DNA from: Brachybacterium sp. | GTDB lineage: Bacteria > Actinomycetota > Actinomycetes > Actinomycetales > Dermabacteraceae | Assembly (NCBI GenBank): GCA_030451965.1 | Contig: JAKDNE010000199.1 | Location: 1-6,261 of the forward strand | Reading direction: 5' to 3' | DNA: 6,261 nucleotides | In this document: piece after piece, positions 1 through 6,167 of the stretch | Position numbering within the stretch: position 1 is the stretch's first letter | Layout of the letters: each line of letters opens with the position of its first letter | Made by a program: the position numbers and the translations under genes | The notes under the pieces: generated by a model | Seen by the model: only the letters and a program-made list of their open reading frames with translations | Told to the model about the DNA's origin: nothing | Databases searched by the model: none

Positions 1-50
1 TTCCGGGTCGACAAGAACGCCCGGCAGCCGACGCACAGGGGGTCAGATCC

Positions 51-251
51 ATGGGTCGCGGCCGACAGAAAGCCAAGCACACCAAGGTGGCACGGGACCT
101 CAAGTACTACAGCCCGCCGACGGACCTCACGGCATTGCAGCGCGAACTGCAGTCCGAGCGAGGCGAGGCCTCCAGCGCCGACGGAGACGACCGGGCCGAG
201 GACAGCGACAACTGGGCCGACGAGGATGCACCGTCCGCACGACACCGCTGA
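51..251 (+). CDS. DUF3073 family small protein (hypothetical)
   Basis: This encodes 66 residues. The N-terminus MGRGRQKAKHTKVARDLKYY is the hallmark of the actinobacterial DUF3073 family, which has a short Lys/Arg-rich conserved head followed by a variable, acidic, disordered tail. Here residues 1-20 are basic and residues about 36-60 are rich in Asp, Glu and Ser, so the protein is strongly bipolar in charge. It has no signal peptide, membrane segment or cysteine. The ATG is preceded by a GGGGG Shine-Dalgarno-like run at 38-42, 8 nt upstream. The function of the family is unknown; a basic head could bind nucleic acid, but that is inference. It converges on purM and shares a terminator palindrome with it. 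The same convergent arrangement next to purM is, from memory, that of Rv0810c in Mycobacterium tuberculosis. Any promoter lies mostly left of the window; I see no clear -10 in bases 1-50. Confidence 0.92.
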   Translation: MGRGRQKAKHTKVARDLKYYSPPTDLTALQRELQSERGEASSADGDDRAEDSDNWADEDAPSARHR

Positions 252-276
252 GGACACCGGCATCCGCCGGAGAACA

Positions 277-330
277 CCGTGACACAGCATGAGGGCCGAC
301 CCGCGGGTCGGCCCTCATGCTGTGTCACGG
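277..330. terminator. Perfect 54-nt palindrome, bidirectional terminator between DUF3073 gene and purM
   Basis: Bases 277-303 are the exact reverse complement of 304-330. In RNA this gives a stem of about 25 bp with a CGCG loop (302-305) and no mismatches. It begins 25 nt after the DUF3073 stop and lies 10 nt beyond the purM stop on the other strand, so one element can serve both converging genes. Neither side has a long U-tract. The minus-strand transcript continues with a modest TGTTCT (276-271), while the plus-strand transcript continues CCGTCTCAGC. Actinobacterial intrinsic terminators often lack a U-run. The terminator role is inferred from structure and placement. Confidence 0.85.
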
Positions 331-340
331 CCGTCTCAGC

Positions 341-1504
341 TCAGGCCCAACCGGCGTGCTGACCGGCCATCAGCACCGCCCCGCCATCGACGCCCTTGGC
401 GCCGGTGACCACGTGCTCGAGCGCCGCGCCGGGCACGGGCAGCGAGTCCTCGCCGATGACCTCGCCGATCACCCGTGCCCCGAGCCCGCGCTCCGACAGC
501 ACAGCGAGTGTCGCGTCGGCCGAGCCCGCGTCGACGAGAGCGATCATGCCGATGCCCATGTTCAGGGTTCCCTCGAGATCCAGCTGCGGCACCGCTCCCC
601 AGCCGGCCACCCGTGAGAACACGGCACCCGGCTCCCACCGGGAGCGGTCGATCCGGGCGGCGAGTCCGCGCGGTATCACGCGGGCGAGGTTCGCCGCGAG
701 CCCTCCGCCGGTGACATGGCTCAGCGCGTGGACGGCGCCGATGGTGCGGGCGTCCCGCAGCACGGCCAGCAGGTCCGCGGTGTAGATCCGGGTCGGCTCG
801 AGCAGCTCCTCACCGAGGGTGCGGCCGAAGTCCTCCACGGCAGTGTCCAGGGAGAGACCGGCGGCGGCGATCACGGCGCGCACCAGCGAGTAGCCGTTGG
901 AGTGGAGCCCGGAGGCATCCATCCCGATCACCACGTCCCCGGGGCGCACCCGCTCGGGGCCCAGCAGGTCAGCGGCCTCGACCACGCCCACCGCAGCGCC
1001 CGCCACGTCGTAGTCCTCGGGGGCCATCAGGCCCGGGTGTTCGGCGGTCTCCCCGCCCACCAGCGCGCAGCCGGCCAACCGGCAGCCCTCGGCGATGCCG
1101 CGCACGATGTCGGCGATCCGCTCCGGCACCACGGTGCCGCACGCGATGTAGTCGGTCATGGCCAGCGGCTCGGCACCGACGACGATGATGTCGTCGACCA
1201 CCATTCCCACCAGGTCACGACCGATGGTGTCGTGGATGTCCAGTTCCCGGGCGATCGCGATCTTGGTGCCCACGCCGTCCGTGGAGGAGGCCAGCAGTGG
1301 TCGGTCGTAGGTCTTCAGCGCGCTGACGTCGACGAGGCCGGCGAAGGCTCCGATCCCGCCGAGCACCTGCGGACCGTGGGTCGCGGCGACGGCTTCCTTC
1401 ATCAGCTCGACGGCGCGGTCGCCGGCGGCGGTGTCCACACCGGAGTCGGCGTAGGTGATCCCGGAGGAGCGGGCGTCCTGGGGAGTGGGGTTCGTGTCGT
1501 TCAT
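341..1504 (-). CDS. purM: Phosphoribosylformylglycinamidine cyclo-ligase (AIR synthase)
   Basis: PurM catalyses the ATP-dependent closure of FGAM to aminoimidazole ribonucleotide, the fifth step of de novo purine synthesis, in the cytosol. The product has 387 residues, somewhat longer than the usual 345-360, with short extensions at both ends. Recognisable blocks are TYADSGVDTAAGDRAV (17-32), LLASSTDGVGTK (70-81), the GAEPL..TDYIACG segment (110-123), CALVGGETAEHPG (146-158), DASGLHSNGYSLVR (196-209), HVTGGGLAANLARVIP (263-278) and NMGIGM (315-320). The order is that of the PurM/PurL/SelD ATP-binding superfamily. The ATG overlaps the purF stop by 4 nt (ATGA, 1501-1504) and has a purine-rich GAGAAGGA ribosome site inside the end of purF, so translation is probably coupled. 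The reading frame also stays open upstream into purF, but the family N-terminus fits this ATG. The gene ends 10 nt before the shared palindromic terminator. Confidence 0.96.
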   Translation of the reverse strand: MNDTNPTPQDARSSGITYADSGVDTAAGDRAVELMKEAVAATHGPQVLGGIGAFAGLVDVSALKTYDRPLLASSTDGVGTKIAIARELDIHDTIGRDLVGMVVDDIIVVGAEPLAMTDYIACGTVVPERIADIVRGIAEGCRLAGCALVGGETAEHPGLMAPEDYDVAGAAVGVVEAADLLGPERVRPGDVVIGMDASGLHSNGYSLVRAVIAAAGLSLDTAVEDFGRTLGEELLEPTRIYTADLLAVLRDARTIGAVHALSHVTGGGLAANLARVIPRGLAARIDRSRWEPGAVFSRVAGWGAVPQLDLEGTLNMGIGMIALVDAGSADATLAVLSERGLGARVIGEVIGEDSLPVPGAALEHVVTGAKGVDGGAVLMAGQHAGWA

Positions 1505-2991
1505 GCGTCCTTCTCGGCGACGGAGGGTTCGGCGGGGGGAGCCTGGATGATGCCCTGGGCCCGGGCGACGGGCTCCGGCAGCGCGACCGGGTACTTCCCG
1601 GAGAAGCAGGCGGTGCACAGCGCCTCCTCCGGCTGGGCGGTGGCGGCGATCATCCCCGCCTCGGTGATGTATCCCAGCGAGTCGGCGCCGAGCGAGCGCG
1701 CGATCTCCTCGATGCCGAGACCATTGGCGATCAGCTCCGCCCGGGAGGCGAAGTCGATCCCGTAGAAGCAGGGCCAGCGCACCGGAGGGGAGGAGATCCG
1801 TACGTGGACCTCGGCCGCTCCCGCTTCGCGCAGCATCCGCACCACGGCGCGCTGGGTGTTGCCGCGCACGATCGAGTCGTCGACCACGATCAGCCGCTTG
1901 CCCTCGACGACCTCTCGCAGCGGATTGAGCTTCAGGCGGATGCCGAGCTGACGGATGGTCTGGCTGGGCTGGATGAAGGTACGGCCGACGTAGGCGTTCT
2001 TCACCATGCCCTGCCCGTAGGGGATGCCCGATTCCTGGGCGTAGCCGATGGCGGCCGGGGTGCCGGACTCGGGAGTCGGGATCACCAGGTCCGCCTCGAC
2101 GGGATGCTCCCGGGCGAGCTGGCGACCCATCTCGGTGCGGGCCTCGTTGACGCTGCGCCCGGCGATGCGGGTATCGGGGCGGGCGAGGTAGGCGTATTCG
2201 AAGACGCAGCCCTTGGGCACGGGGGGCATCACCTGCTCGGAGCGCAGGCCCTGCTCATCGATGACGATCATCTCGCCGGGAGCGACCTCGCGCACGAAGC
2301 TGGCGCCGCAGATGTCCAGGGCCGCGGTCTCGGAGGCGACCACCCAGCCGCGCTCGAGGCGCCCCAGCACCAGCGGGCGGATGCCCTGGGCATCGCGCGC
2401 CGCGTACAGCCTGGTCTCCGTCATCAGGGTGAAGCAGTAGGCGCCGTGAAGGCGCGGCATCAGCTCCCGCAGGGCGTCCTCGAGGCGCCCCTCGACGTTC
2501 AGCAGAGCGGTGACCAGAGCGGTGTCGGTGGTGTTGCCGCGAGCGATCTCGCCGGTGCGCGGCCTGCCGTGGCGCTCCTCGATCAGGTCCAGCAGCTCCT
2601 CGGTATTGACCAGGTTGCCGTTGTGAGCCATGGCCACGGTGCCATCGGGCAGGGGGCCGAGGGCGGGCTGGGCATTGGACCAGGTGGAGCCGCCGGTGGT
2701 CGAGTACCGGGTGTGCCCGATCGCGATATGGCCCTGGAGCGCTTCGAGCGAGGCTTCGTCGAAGACCTGGGAGACCAGTCCCATGTCCTTGTAGACCATG
2801 ATCTGGGAGCCATCGCTGGTCGCGATGCCGGCGGACTCCTGCCCGCGATGCTGGAGAGCGTAGAGACCGTAGTAGGTCAGTTTGGAGACGTCCTCACCGG
2901 GGGCGAAGACGCCGAAGACCCCGCAGGCGTCCTGCGGGCCCTTCTCCCCGGGGAGCAGGTCATGGGAGAGTTTTCCGTCGCCGCGTGCCAC
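1501..2991 (-). CDS. purF: Amidophosphoribosyltransferase (glutamine PRPP amidotransferase), Fe-S type
   Basis: PurF carries out the committed first step of purine synthesis: PRPP plus glutamine to 5-phosphoribosylamine. The product has 496 residues. An N-terminal propeptide of 22 residues precedes Cys23 (DACGVFGVF), expected to be the Ntn-type nucleophile after cleavage. Other glutaminase motifs are LQHRGQESAG (46-55), HTRYSTTG (93-100) and HNGNLVN (123-129). The PRTase PRPP loop is RLIVVDDSIVRGNT (366-379). Cys262, Cys408, Cys459 and Cys462 (CTAC) match the four [4Fe-4S] ligands of the Bacillus subtilis class, unlike the cluster-free E. coli enzyme. The start is a GTG, the only standard start between the in-frame upstream stop (3043-3045) and the conserved GDGKLSHDLLPGEKGPQDACG head. 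No convincing Shine-Dalgarno precedes it. It overlaps purM by 4 nt. End-product feedback by purine nucleotides is typical of the family. Confidence 0.97.
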   Translation of the reverse strand: MARGDGKLSHDLLPGEKGPQDACGVFGVFAPGEDVSKLTYYGLYALQHRGQESAGIATSDGSQIMVYKDMGLVSQVFDEASLEALQGHIAIGHTRYSTTGGSTWSNAQPALGPLPDGTVAMAHNGNLVNTEELLDLIEERHGRPRTGEIARGNTTDTALVTALLNVEGRLEDALRELMPRLHGAYCFTLMTETRLYAARDAQGIRPLVLGRLERGWVVASETAALDICGASFVREVAPGEMIVIDEQGLRSEQVMPPVPKGCVFEYAYLARPDTRIAGRSVNEARTEMGRQLAREHPVEADLVIPTPESGTPAAIGYAQESGIPYGQGMVKNAYVGRTFIQPSQTIRQLGIRLKLNPLREVVEGKRLIVVDDSIVRGNTQRAVVRMLREAGAAEVHVRISSPPVRWPCFYGIDFASRAELIANGLGIEEIARSLGADSLGYITEAGMIAATAQPEEALCTACFSGKYPVALPEPVARAQGIIQAPPAEPSVAEKDA

Positions 2992-3088
2992 TGGACCATA
3001 GTGCCACAGGCGCCTGGTGCGGCCCAGTGATGTCCGCGGGGATCAGCAGCGGCGGCCGCCGAGGTGCGGAGGCGGGAACTGCCGGAGC
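2992..3088 (-). promoter_or_regulatory. 97-nt gap before purF: possible internal promoter, leaderless start candidate
   Basis: This is the only sizeable gap among the minus-strand genes. On the minus strand the bases just before the purF GTG read CACTATGGTCCA. If CACTAT (3003-2998) acts as a -10 element, transcription would begin at or next to the GTG at 2991, giving a leaderless message, which is common in actinobacteria. That would explain the missing Shine-Dalgarno. The match to TANNNT is imperfect and I see no clear -35. The overlapping TATGGT (3000-2995) fits TANNNT but would place +1 inside the start codon. A GC-rich 12-bp palindrome (3050-3061) and a 10-bp palindrome (3007-3016) are also present. 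Both are too short once looped to call terminators. Confidence 0.3.
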
Positions 3089-3529
3089 TCAGCGGCGCTG
3101 CCGCCCCTCACCGCGATGCCTGATCGCGTCCACCAGGGCAGCGATCGCGGCCAGTGGGAGGCCGACGAACACCGCGGCCACCAGCATGAAGTTCAGGACG
3201 CCGCTGAGATCCGCGAAGTCGAAGAGGGGAGCGCTGAGCAGTGCTGCCACAGCCGGTGCGACGATCGCGAGAGCGACCCAGAATCCGAGGGTCGGGGTGC
3301 GGCCCCGACGCACGTACAGACTGGTGACCTCGCTCTCAGGCTGTGCGTCGGCTGTCGGCTGCTCGGCGTCCCCGTCGTGCTCCAGGGGCTCGGGATGCTC
3401 GACGCTCTCGTGGTTCTCGGGGCCCTCGACGCTCTCCTCGTGCTCGGGATGCTCGCGGTTCTCGGGATGCTCAGGGTTCTCGGGATGCTCGGGGGTTCCG
3501 TGGTTCTCGGTGTCGTTCACAGTGCTCAC
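3089..3529 (-). CDS. Two-helix membrane protein with N-terminal His/Glu hexapeptide-repeat tail
   Basis: This encodes 146 residues that I cannot assign to a named family. Residues 1-53 are low complexity and consist of hexapeptides of the form xxE(H/N)PE, with 8 His and about 15 Glu. Residues 54-68 form a polar linker. Residues 69-80 (TSLYVRRGRTPT) are basic. Two hydrophobic segments follow, about 81-103 and 109-135, joined by a short loop, and the C-terminus is basic (IRHRGEGRQRR). The positive-inside rule places both ends and the tail in the cytoplasm. The GTG start overlaps the cutC stop (GTGA, 3526-3529). A GGAGG (3537-3533) sits only 3 nt before this GTG and 12 nt before a second in-frame GTG at 3520, so the start could be residue 4. 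Its position suggests co-expression with cutC. A metal-binding tail is conceivable but speculative. Confidence 0.8.
   Translation of the reverse strand: MSTVNDTENHGTPEHPENPEHPENREHPEHEESVEGPENHESVEHPEPLEHDGDAEQPTADAQPESEVTSLYVRRGRTPTLGFWVALAIVAPAVAALLSAPLFDFADLSGVLNFMLVAAVFVGLPLAAIAALVDAIRHRGEGRQRR
3371..3514 (-). repeat. Tandem 18-nt repeat array inside the membrane-protein gene
   Basis: About eight consecutive 18-nt units run in frame through the 5' part of the gene. Read on the plus strand, the 12-mer ctcgggatgctc occurs exactly at 3389, 3443, 3461 and 3479, all separated by multiples of 18. The units between and beside them (3371, 3407, 3425, 3497) are degenerate but keep ctc at offset 9-11. 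In protein terms the hexapeptides are DTENHG, TPEHPE, NPEHPE, NREHPE, HEESVE, GPENHE, SVEHPE and PLEHDG, with Glu invariant at position 3. A ninth weaker unit, DAEQPT, may follow. The three nearly identical adjacent copies (3443-3496) suggest recent duplication and possible length variation between strains. Confidence 0.85.
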
Positions 3530-4323
3530 AGTCCTCCAGCGGCGTCGACCGCCGCGGCGACGATCGCCGGGTCGGTGCAGGTCTCGGGTGCGCCGTCCTC
3601 GACCGGAGCGCCGGGTCGCCGACGGGCGGACAGATGGACATCGGCCACCCCGGTGAGGCGCACGAGATCGCCGATGTCGGCGGGGCGCACCCCTCCCCCG
3701 CCGCAGATGTCCAGCAGCCCCTCCGCGGCATCGACCATCGCGCCGAGGTCCTCGGCTCCGTCCAGGGCCCGAGCCGCTCCCCCGGAGCTGAGCACCCGAT
3801 GGATCCCGAGACCCAGCAGGGTCCGCACCGCGGCCTCCCGCTGCGCACGGCCCGACAGCGCGTCGACCGCGCGGTGGACGGTGAGGGTGACCCCTCGCAT
3901 CGCAGTGCTGCCGGCGGTCAGCGCCCCATCACGGATGGCCTCGATCGCGGACACGTCCAGCTCACCGGACTCGGTGAGCGCACCGAGCACCACACCGGCC
4001 GCCCCTGCGGCGATGCTCTCCTCGGCCTGCCGTGCCATCAGCGTGATCTCGTCGGCCGAATAGGCGAATTCCTCGGGCCGGTCCAGGAAGTCGCCGTGCT
4101 CGGCGCGGGAACGGATCAGCACGTGCACGTCGAAGTGGGGCTTGGCATCCCGCGCACCCACCAGTGCGGCGGCGCGGTCTGCGCACTCCCGGACCAGCTG
4201 GGCAGGCGGGGTGAGCCCGCCCCGGGCGAGGTCCACGCACAGCTCCACCCGGTCGGCGCCGGCCTGCGCGGCGACCTCGAGACCGGCGAGGTCCTCGACG
4301 GCGATCTCCACGGCCATACTCAT
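3526..4323 (-). CDS. cutC: CutC family protein
   Basis: The 265-residue product matches the CutC family, a TIM-barrel fold annotated as 'copper homeostasis protein'. Diagnostic segments are GADRVELCVDLARGGLTPP (22-40), FDVHVLIRSR (64-73) with GDFL at 77-80, AGAAGVVLGALTESGELD (106-123), the TVHRAVD strand (148-154), VLSSGG (177-182), DICGGGGVRPADI (206-217) and DVHLSARR (228-235). The length fits the family. The ATG at 4323 has a good ribosome site (AGGAG, 5 nt spacing). A second ATG two codons later has 11 nt spacing and is less likely. The start overlaps the preceding gene by 4 nt (ATGA), and the stop overlaps the next gene (GTGA). The biochemical role of CutC is unsettled: the copper phenotype of E. 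coli cutC mutants has been attributed to loss of the sRNA MicL encoded within that gene. Copper function should therefore not be assumed here. Confidence 0.92.
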   Translation of the reverse strand: MSMAVEIAVEDLAGLEVAAQAGADRVELCVDLARGGLTPPAQLVRECADRAAALVGARDAKPHFDVHVLIRSRAEHGDFLDRPEEFAYSADEITLMARQAEESIAAGAAGVVLGALTESGELDVSAIEAIRDGALTAGSTAMRGVTLTVHRAVDALSGRAQREAAVRTLLGLGIHRVLSSGGAARALDGAEDLGAMVDAAEGLLDICGGGGVRPADIGDLVRLTGVADVHLSARRRPGAPVEDGAPETCTDPAIVAAAVDAAGGL

Positions 4324-4769
4324 CGCTTCTCCTGCTCACGGTCCGGCTGATCCTGGGCCGGCTGCTCCCGGGCAGCCTGGTCACGGGCTGTACGCACGAC
4401 CCGCCGCGGGCCCAGCAGCGGCAGCAGCTCGTGCAGGTCGCTGCGCTCCCCGCTCGCGCGCACCCGACCGTCGGCCGCCGCCTGCTCCCAGTCGAGGTCG
4501 CCGGTCACCAGCGCCAGCCACGTGGCGGGATCGGTCTCGACCACCGCCGGCGGGGTGCCCCGGGTGTGCCGGGTGCCGGGGATGGCCTGCGCCGCGGCGT
4601 AGGGCGGGACTCGCAGTTCGACGGCACCGCCGGGGTACTCCTCGGCGAACAGCTCCAGGGTGTGGCGCACAGCGGGGGCGAGCACAGCGCGTCCCGCCCC
4701 GTCCGGGGCGGTCGCCCATGAGGTCAGCGCGCGGCGGCCCGCCTCGGGGTCGGTACGACGGGTCCCCAC
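4320..4769 (-). CDS. SCP2-like 'sterol carrier family' protein (Rv0807-type)
   Basis: The product has 149 residues from a GTG that begins 1 nt after the purA stop. The central block VELRVPPYAAAQA (50-62), PGTRHTRGTPPAVVETDPATW (64-84), and TGDLDWEQAAADGRVRASGERSDL (89-112) is the pattern of the small SCP2-fold protein found beside purF in actinobacteria, such as Rv0807 of M. tuberculosis. The fold suggests a hydrophobic ligand pocket, but no ligand or role in purine synthesis is known to me. The last 25 or so residues form a charged, Gln/Arg/Glu-rich tail (AREQPAQDQPDREQEKR), probably disordered. The upstream GTG context has only a distant GGAG, so re-initiation after purA is likely. An in-frame ATG at 4799 inside purA is possible but has no ribosome site and lies before the conserved region. 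The stop overlaps the cutC ATG. Confidence 0.85.
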   Translation of the reverse strand: MGTRRTDPEAGRRALTSWATAPDGAGRAVLAPAVRHTLELFAEEYPGGAVELRVPPYAAAQAIPGTRHTRGTPPAVVETDPATWLALVTGDLDWEQAAADGRVRASGERSDLHELLPLLGPRRVVRTARDQAAREQPAQDQPDREQEKR

Positions 4770-4770
4770 G

Positions 4771-6069
4771 TCAGCTGGTCGTCTCCGGCAGCAGGTCATG
4801 GACGGCGATCGTCGCGGCACGGTCCGGGCCCACCCCGATGGCGCTGATCCGGCACCCGGCGAGCTCCTCCAGGCGACGCACGTAGTTCCGTGCGTTCTCG
4901 GGCAGCTCCTCGAAGGTGCGGGCCGCGGAGAGGTCCTCGCTCCAGCCCGGGAGGGTCTCGTAGACCGGGGTGGCGTGGTGGAACTCCGTCTGGGTCATCG
5001 GCATCTCCCGGTGGATCACCCCGTCGACGTCGTAGCCGGTGCAGATCGGCACCTCGTCGATGCCGGTGAGCACGTCGAGCTTGGTCAGCACGATGTCGGT
5101 GAAGCCGTTGATGCGCACCGCATGACGGATCATCAGTGCGTCGTACCAGCCACAACGACGTGATCGCCCGGTGTTCACGCCGACCTCGCCGCCGACGCGC
5201 TGGAGGTACTCGCCCCACTCGTCCTCGAGCTCGCTGGGGAAGGGGCCGGCACCGACCCGGGTGGTGTACGCCTTGGCGATCCCGATCACGCGGTCGACGC
5301 GGGTGGGGCCGATGCCGGTGCCGGTGCAGGCACCGCCGGCGGTGGGGTTGGAGCTGGTCACGAACGGGTAGGTGCCGTGGTCGACATCCAGGTAGGTGGC
5401 CTGGCCGCCCTCCATCAGGACCACCTCGTCACGGTCCAGGGCGTCGTTCAGCAGCAGCGTCGTATCGACCACCATCGGCCGCAGACGCTCGGCGTAGCCC
5501 AGCAGCTCCTCGACGATCTCGTCGATCTCGACGGCCCGGCGGTTGTAGAGCTTGACCAGCAGCTCGTTCTTCTGCCGCAGCGCCCCCTCGATCTTCTGCC
5601 GCAGGATCGACTCGTCGAAGAGGTCCTGGACGCGGATGCCGAGGCGGCCGATCTTGTCCATGTAGGCCGGGCCGATGCCGCGTCCGGTGGTGCCGATCGC
5701 CCGCTTGCCCAGGAACCGCTCGGTGACCTTGTCGAGGGTCTGGTGGTACGGGGCCACGATGTGCGCGTTGGCGCTGATGCGCAGCCGGGAGGTGTCCACG
5801 CCGCGGGACTCCAGCATCCCGATCTCCTCGAACAGTGCGCCGAGGTGGACCACCACGCCATTGCCGATGACCGGCGTGACCTGCGGCGAGAGGATGCCGG
5901 CGGGAAGGAGCTTGAGCTCGAACTTCTCGCCGTCGACGACCACGGTGTGGCCGGCGTTGTTGCCTCCGTTGGGCTTGACCACGTAGTCGACCCGTTCTCC
6001 GAGGAGATCGGTGGCCTTGCCCTTCCCCTCGTCACCCCACTGGGCTCCGACGATCACGACGGCGGGCAT
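4771..6069 (-). CDS. purA: Adenylosuccinate synthase
   Basis: PurA joins IMP and aspartate using GTP to give adenylosuccinate, the first step of the AMP branch. The 432-residue product fits the family (about 430). Visible motifs are the GTP P-loop GDEGKGK (12-18), NGGNNAGHTVV (34-44), TTGRGIGPAY (127-136), DVDHGTYPFVTSSNPTAG (228-245), VNTGRSRRCGW (298-308), the guanine-recognition TKLDVLTG (329-336) and GVGPDRAATI (412-421). Asp13 and His41 fall at the same numbers as the E. coli catalytic pair. The ATG at 6069 has an AGGAG site 5 nt upstream; the 19 in-frame residues before it are unlike the family and are excluded. Residues 302-306 use CGA-TCA-CGT-CGT-TGT, a small cluster of A/T-ending codons in an otherwise GC-ending gene. 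A TAGGAT promoter candidate lies upstream. It is followed after 1 nt by the SCP2-like gene. Confidence 0.97.
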   Translation of the reverse strand: MPAVVIVGAQWGDEGKGKATDLLGERVDYVVKPNGGNNAGHTVVVDGEKFELKLLPAGILSPQVTPVIGNGVVVHLGALFEEIGMLESRGVDTSRLRISANAHIVAPYHQTLDKVTERFLGKRAIGTTGRGIGPAYMDKIGRLGIRVQDLFDESILRQKIEGALRQKNELLVKLYNRRAVEIDEIVEELLGYAERLRPMVVDTTLLLNDALDRDEVVLMEGGQATYLDVDHGTYPFVTSSNPTAGGACTGTGIGPTRVDRVIGIAKAYTTRVGAGPFPSELEDEWGEYLQRVGGEVGVNTGRSRRCGWYDALMIRHAVRINGFTDIVLTKLDVLTGIDEVPICTGYDVDGVIHREMPMTQTEFHHATPVYETLPGWSEDLSAARTFEELPENARNYVRRLEELAGCRISAIGVGPDRAATIAVHDLLPETTS

Positions 6070-6109
6070 GGCGACTCCTGAGGAACGGGACGGGACTTTC
6101 CTGGCAGCT

Positions 6110-6139
6110 GGCCGCGTGGAGCGCACGGGGCCGCGTGGA
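6110..6139. repeat. 11-bp direct repeat over the predicted purA transcription start
   Basis: The plus-strand word GGCCGCGTGGA occurs exactly at 6110-6120 and 6129-6139, 19 bp from start to start, close to two helical turns. The right copy abuts the -10 candidate and covers the predicted +1; the left copy lies in the leader. Exact 11-mers in this phase would suit binding of two repressor subunits on one DNA face. This is inference. Chance is possible in GC-rich DNA. Confidence 0.45.
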
Positions 6140-6144
6140 TCCTA
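6132..6144 (-). promoter_or_regulatory. Candidate purA promoter (-10 TAGGAT)
   Basis: On the minus strand TAGGAT (6144-6139) fits the actinobacterial TANNNT -10 element. Counting 7 bases from its last T predicts transcription from a G at 6132, leaving a 62-nt leader before the purA ATG. No good -35 hexamer is seen; the best is TTCAGG at 20 nt spacing. The site is assigned from motif and position only. Confidence 0.45.
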
Positions 6145-6167
6145 CCAAGCAGGGCCGGTCACCCCCT

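Noticed and set aside
2880..2999. Short minus-strand ORF beginning at an ATG (2999-2997), overlapping the purF start in another frame, about 40 codons
   Set aside because: It has no ribosome site and its translation is only the alternative frame of the purF head. An upstream regulatory peptide cannot be shown from sequence.
716..3030. Two long plus-strand open frames (716-1765 and 1804-3030) antisense to purM and purF
   Set aside because: These are shadows of GC-rich coding sequence: low-complexity His/Gly/Asp-rich translations, no recognisable domains, and exact overlap with strongly conserved purM and purF.
3050..3061. CGGCGGCCGCCG palindrome after the membrane gene as a terminator
   Set aside because: With a realistic loop only about 4 bp of stem remain, and no U-tract follows. 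In DNA this GC-rich such palindromes arise by chance.
2992..3088. Purine riboswitch or PurR-type box before purF
   Set aside because: No purine riboswitch core pairing and no B. subtilis PurBox-like sequence were recognised in this 97-nt gap.
5377..6081. Plus-strand 234-codon open frame antisense to purA
   Set aside because: It shadows purA, whose catalytic motifs are complete on the other strand. The translation resembles no family I know.
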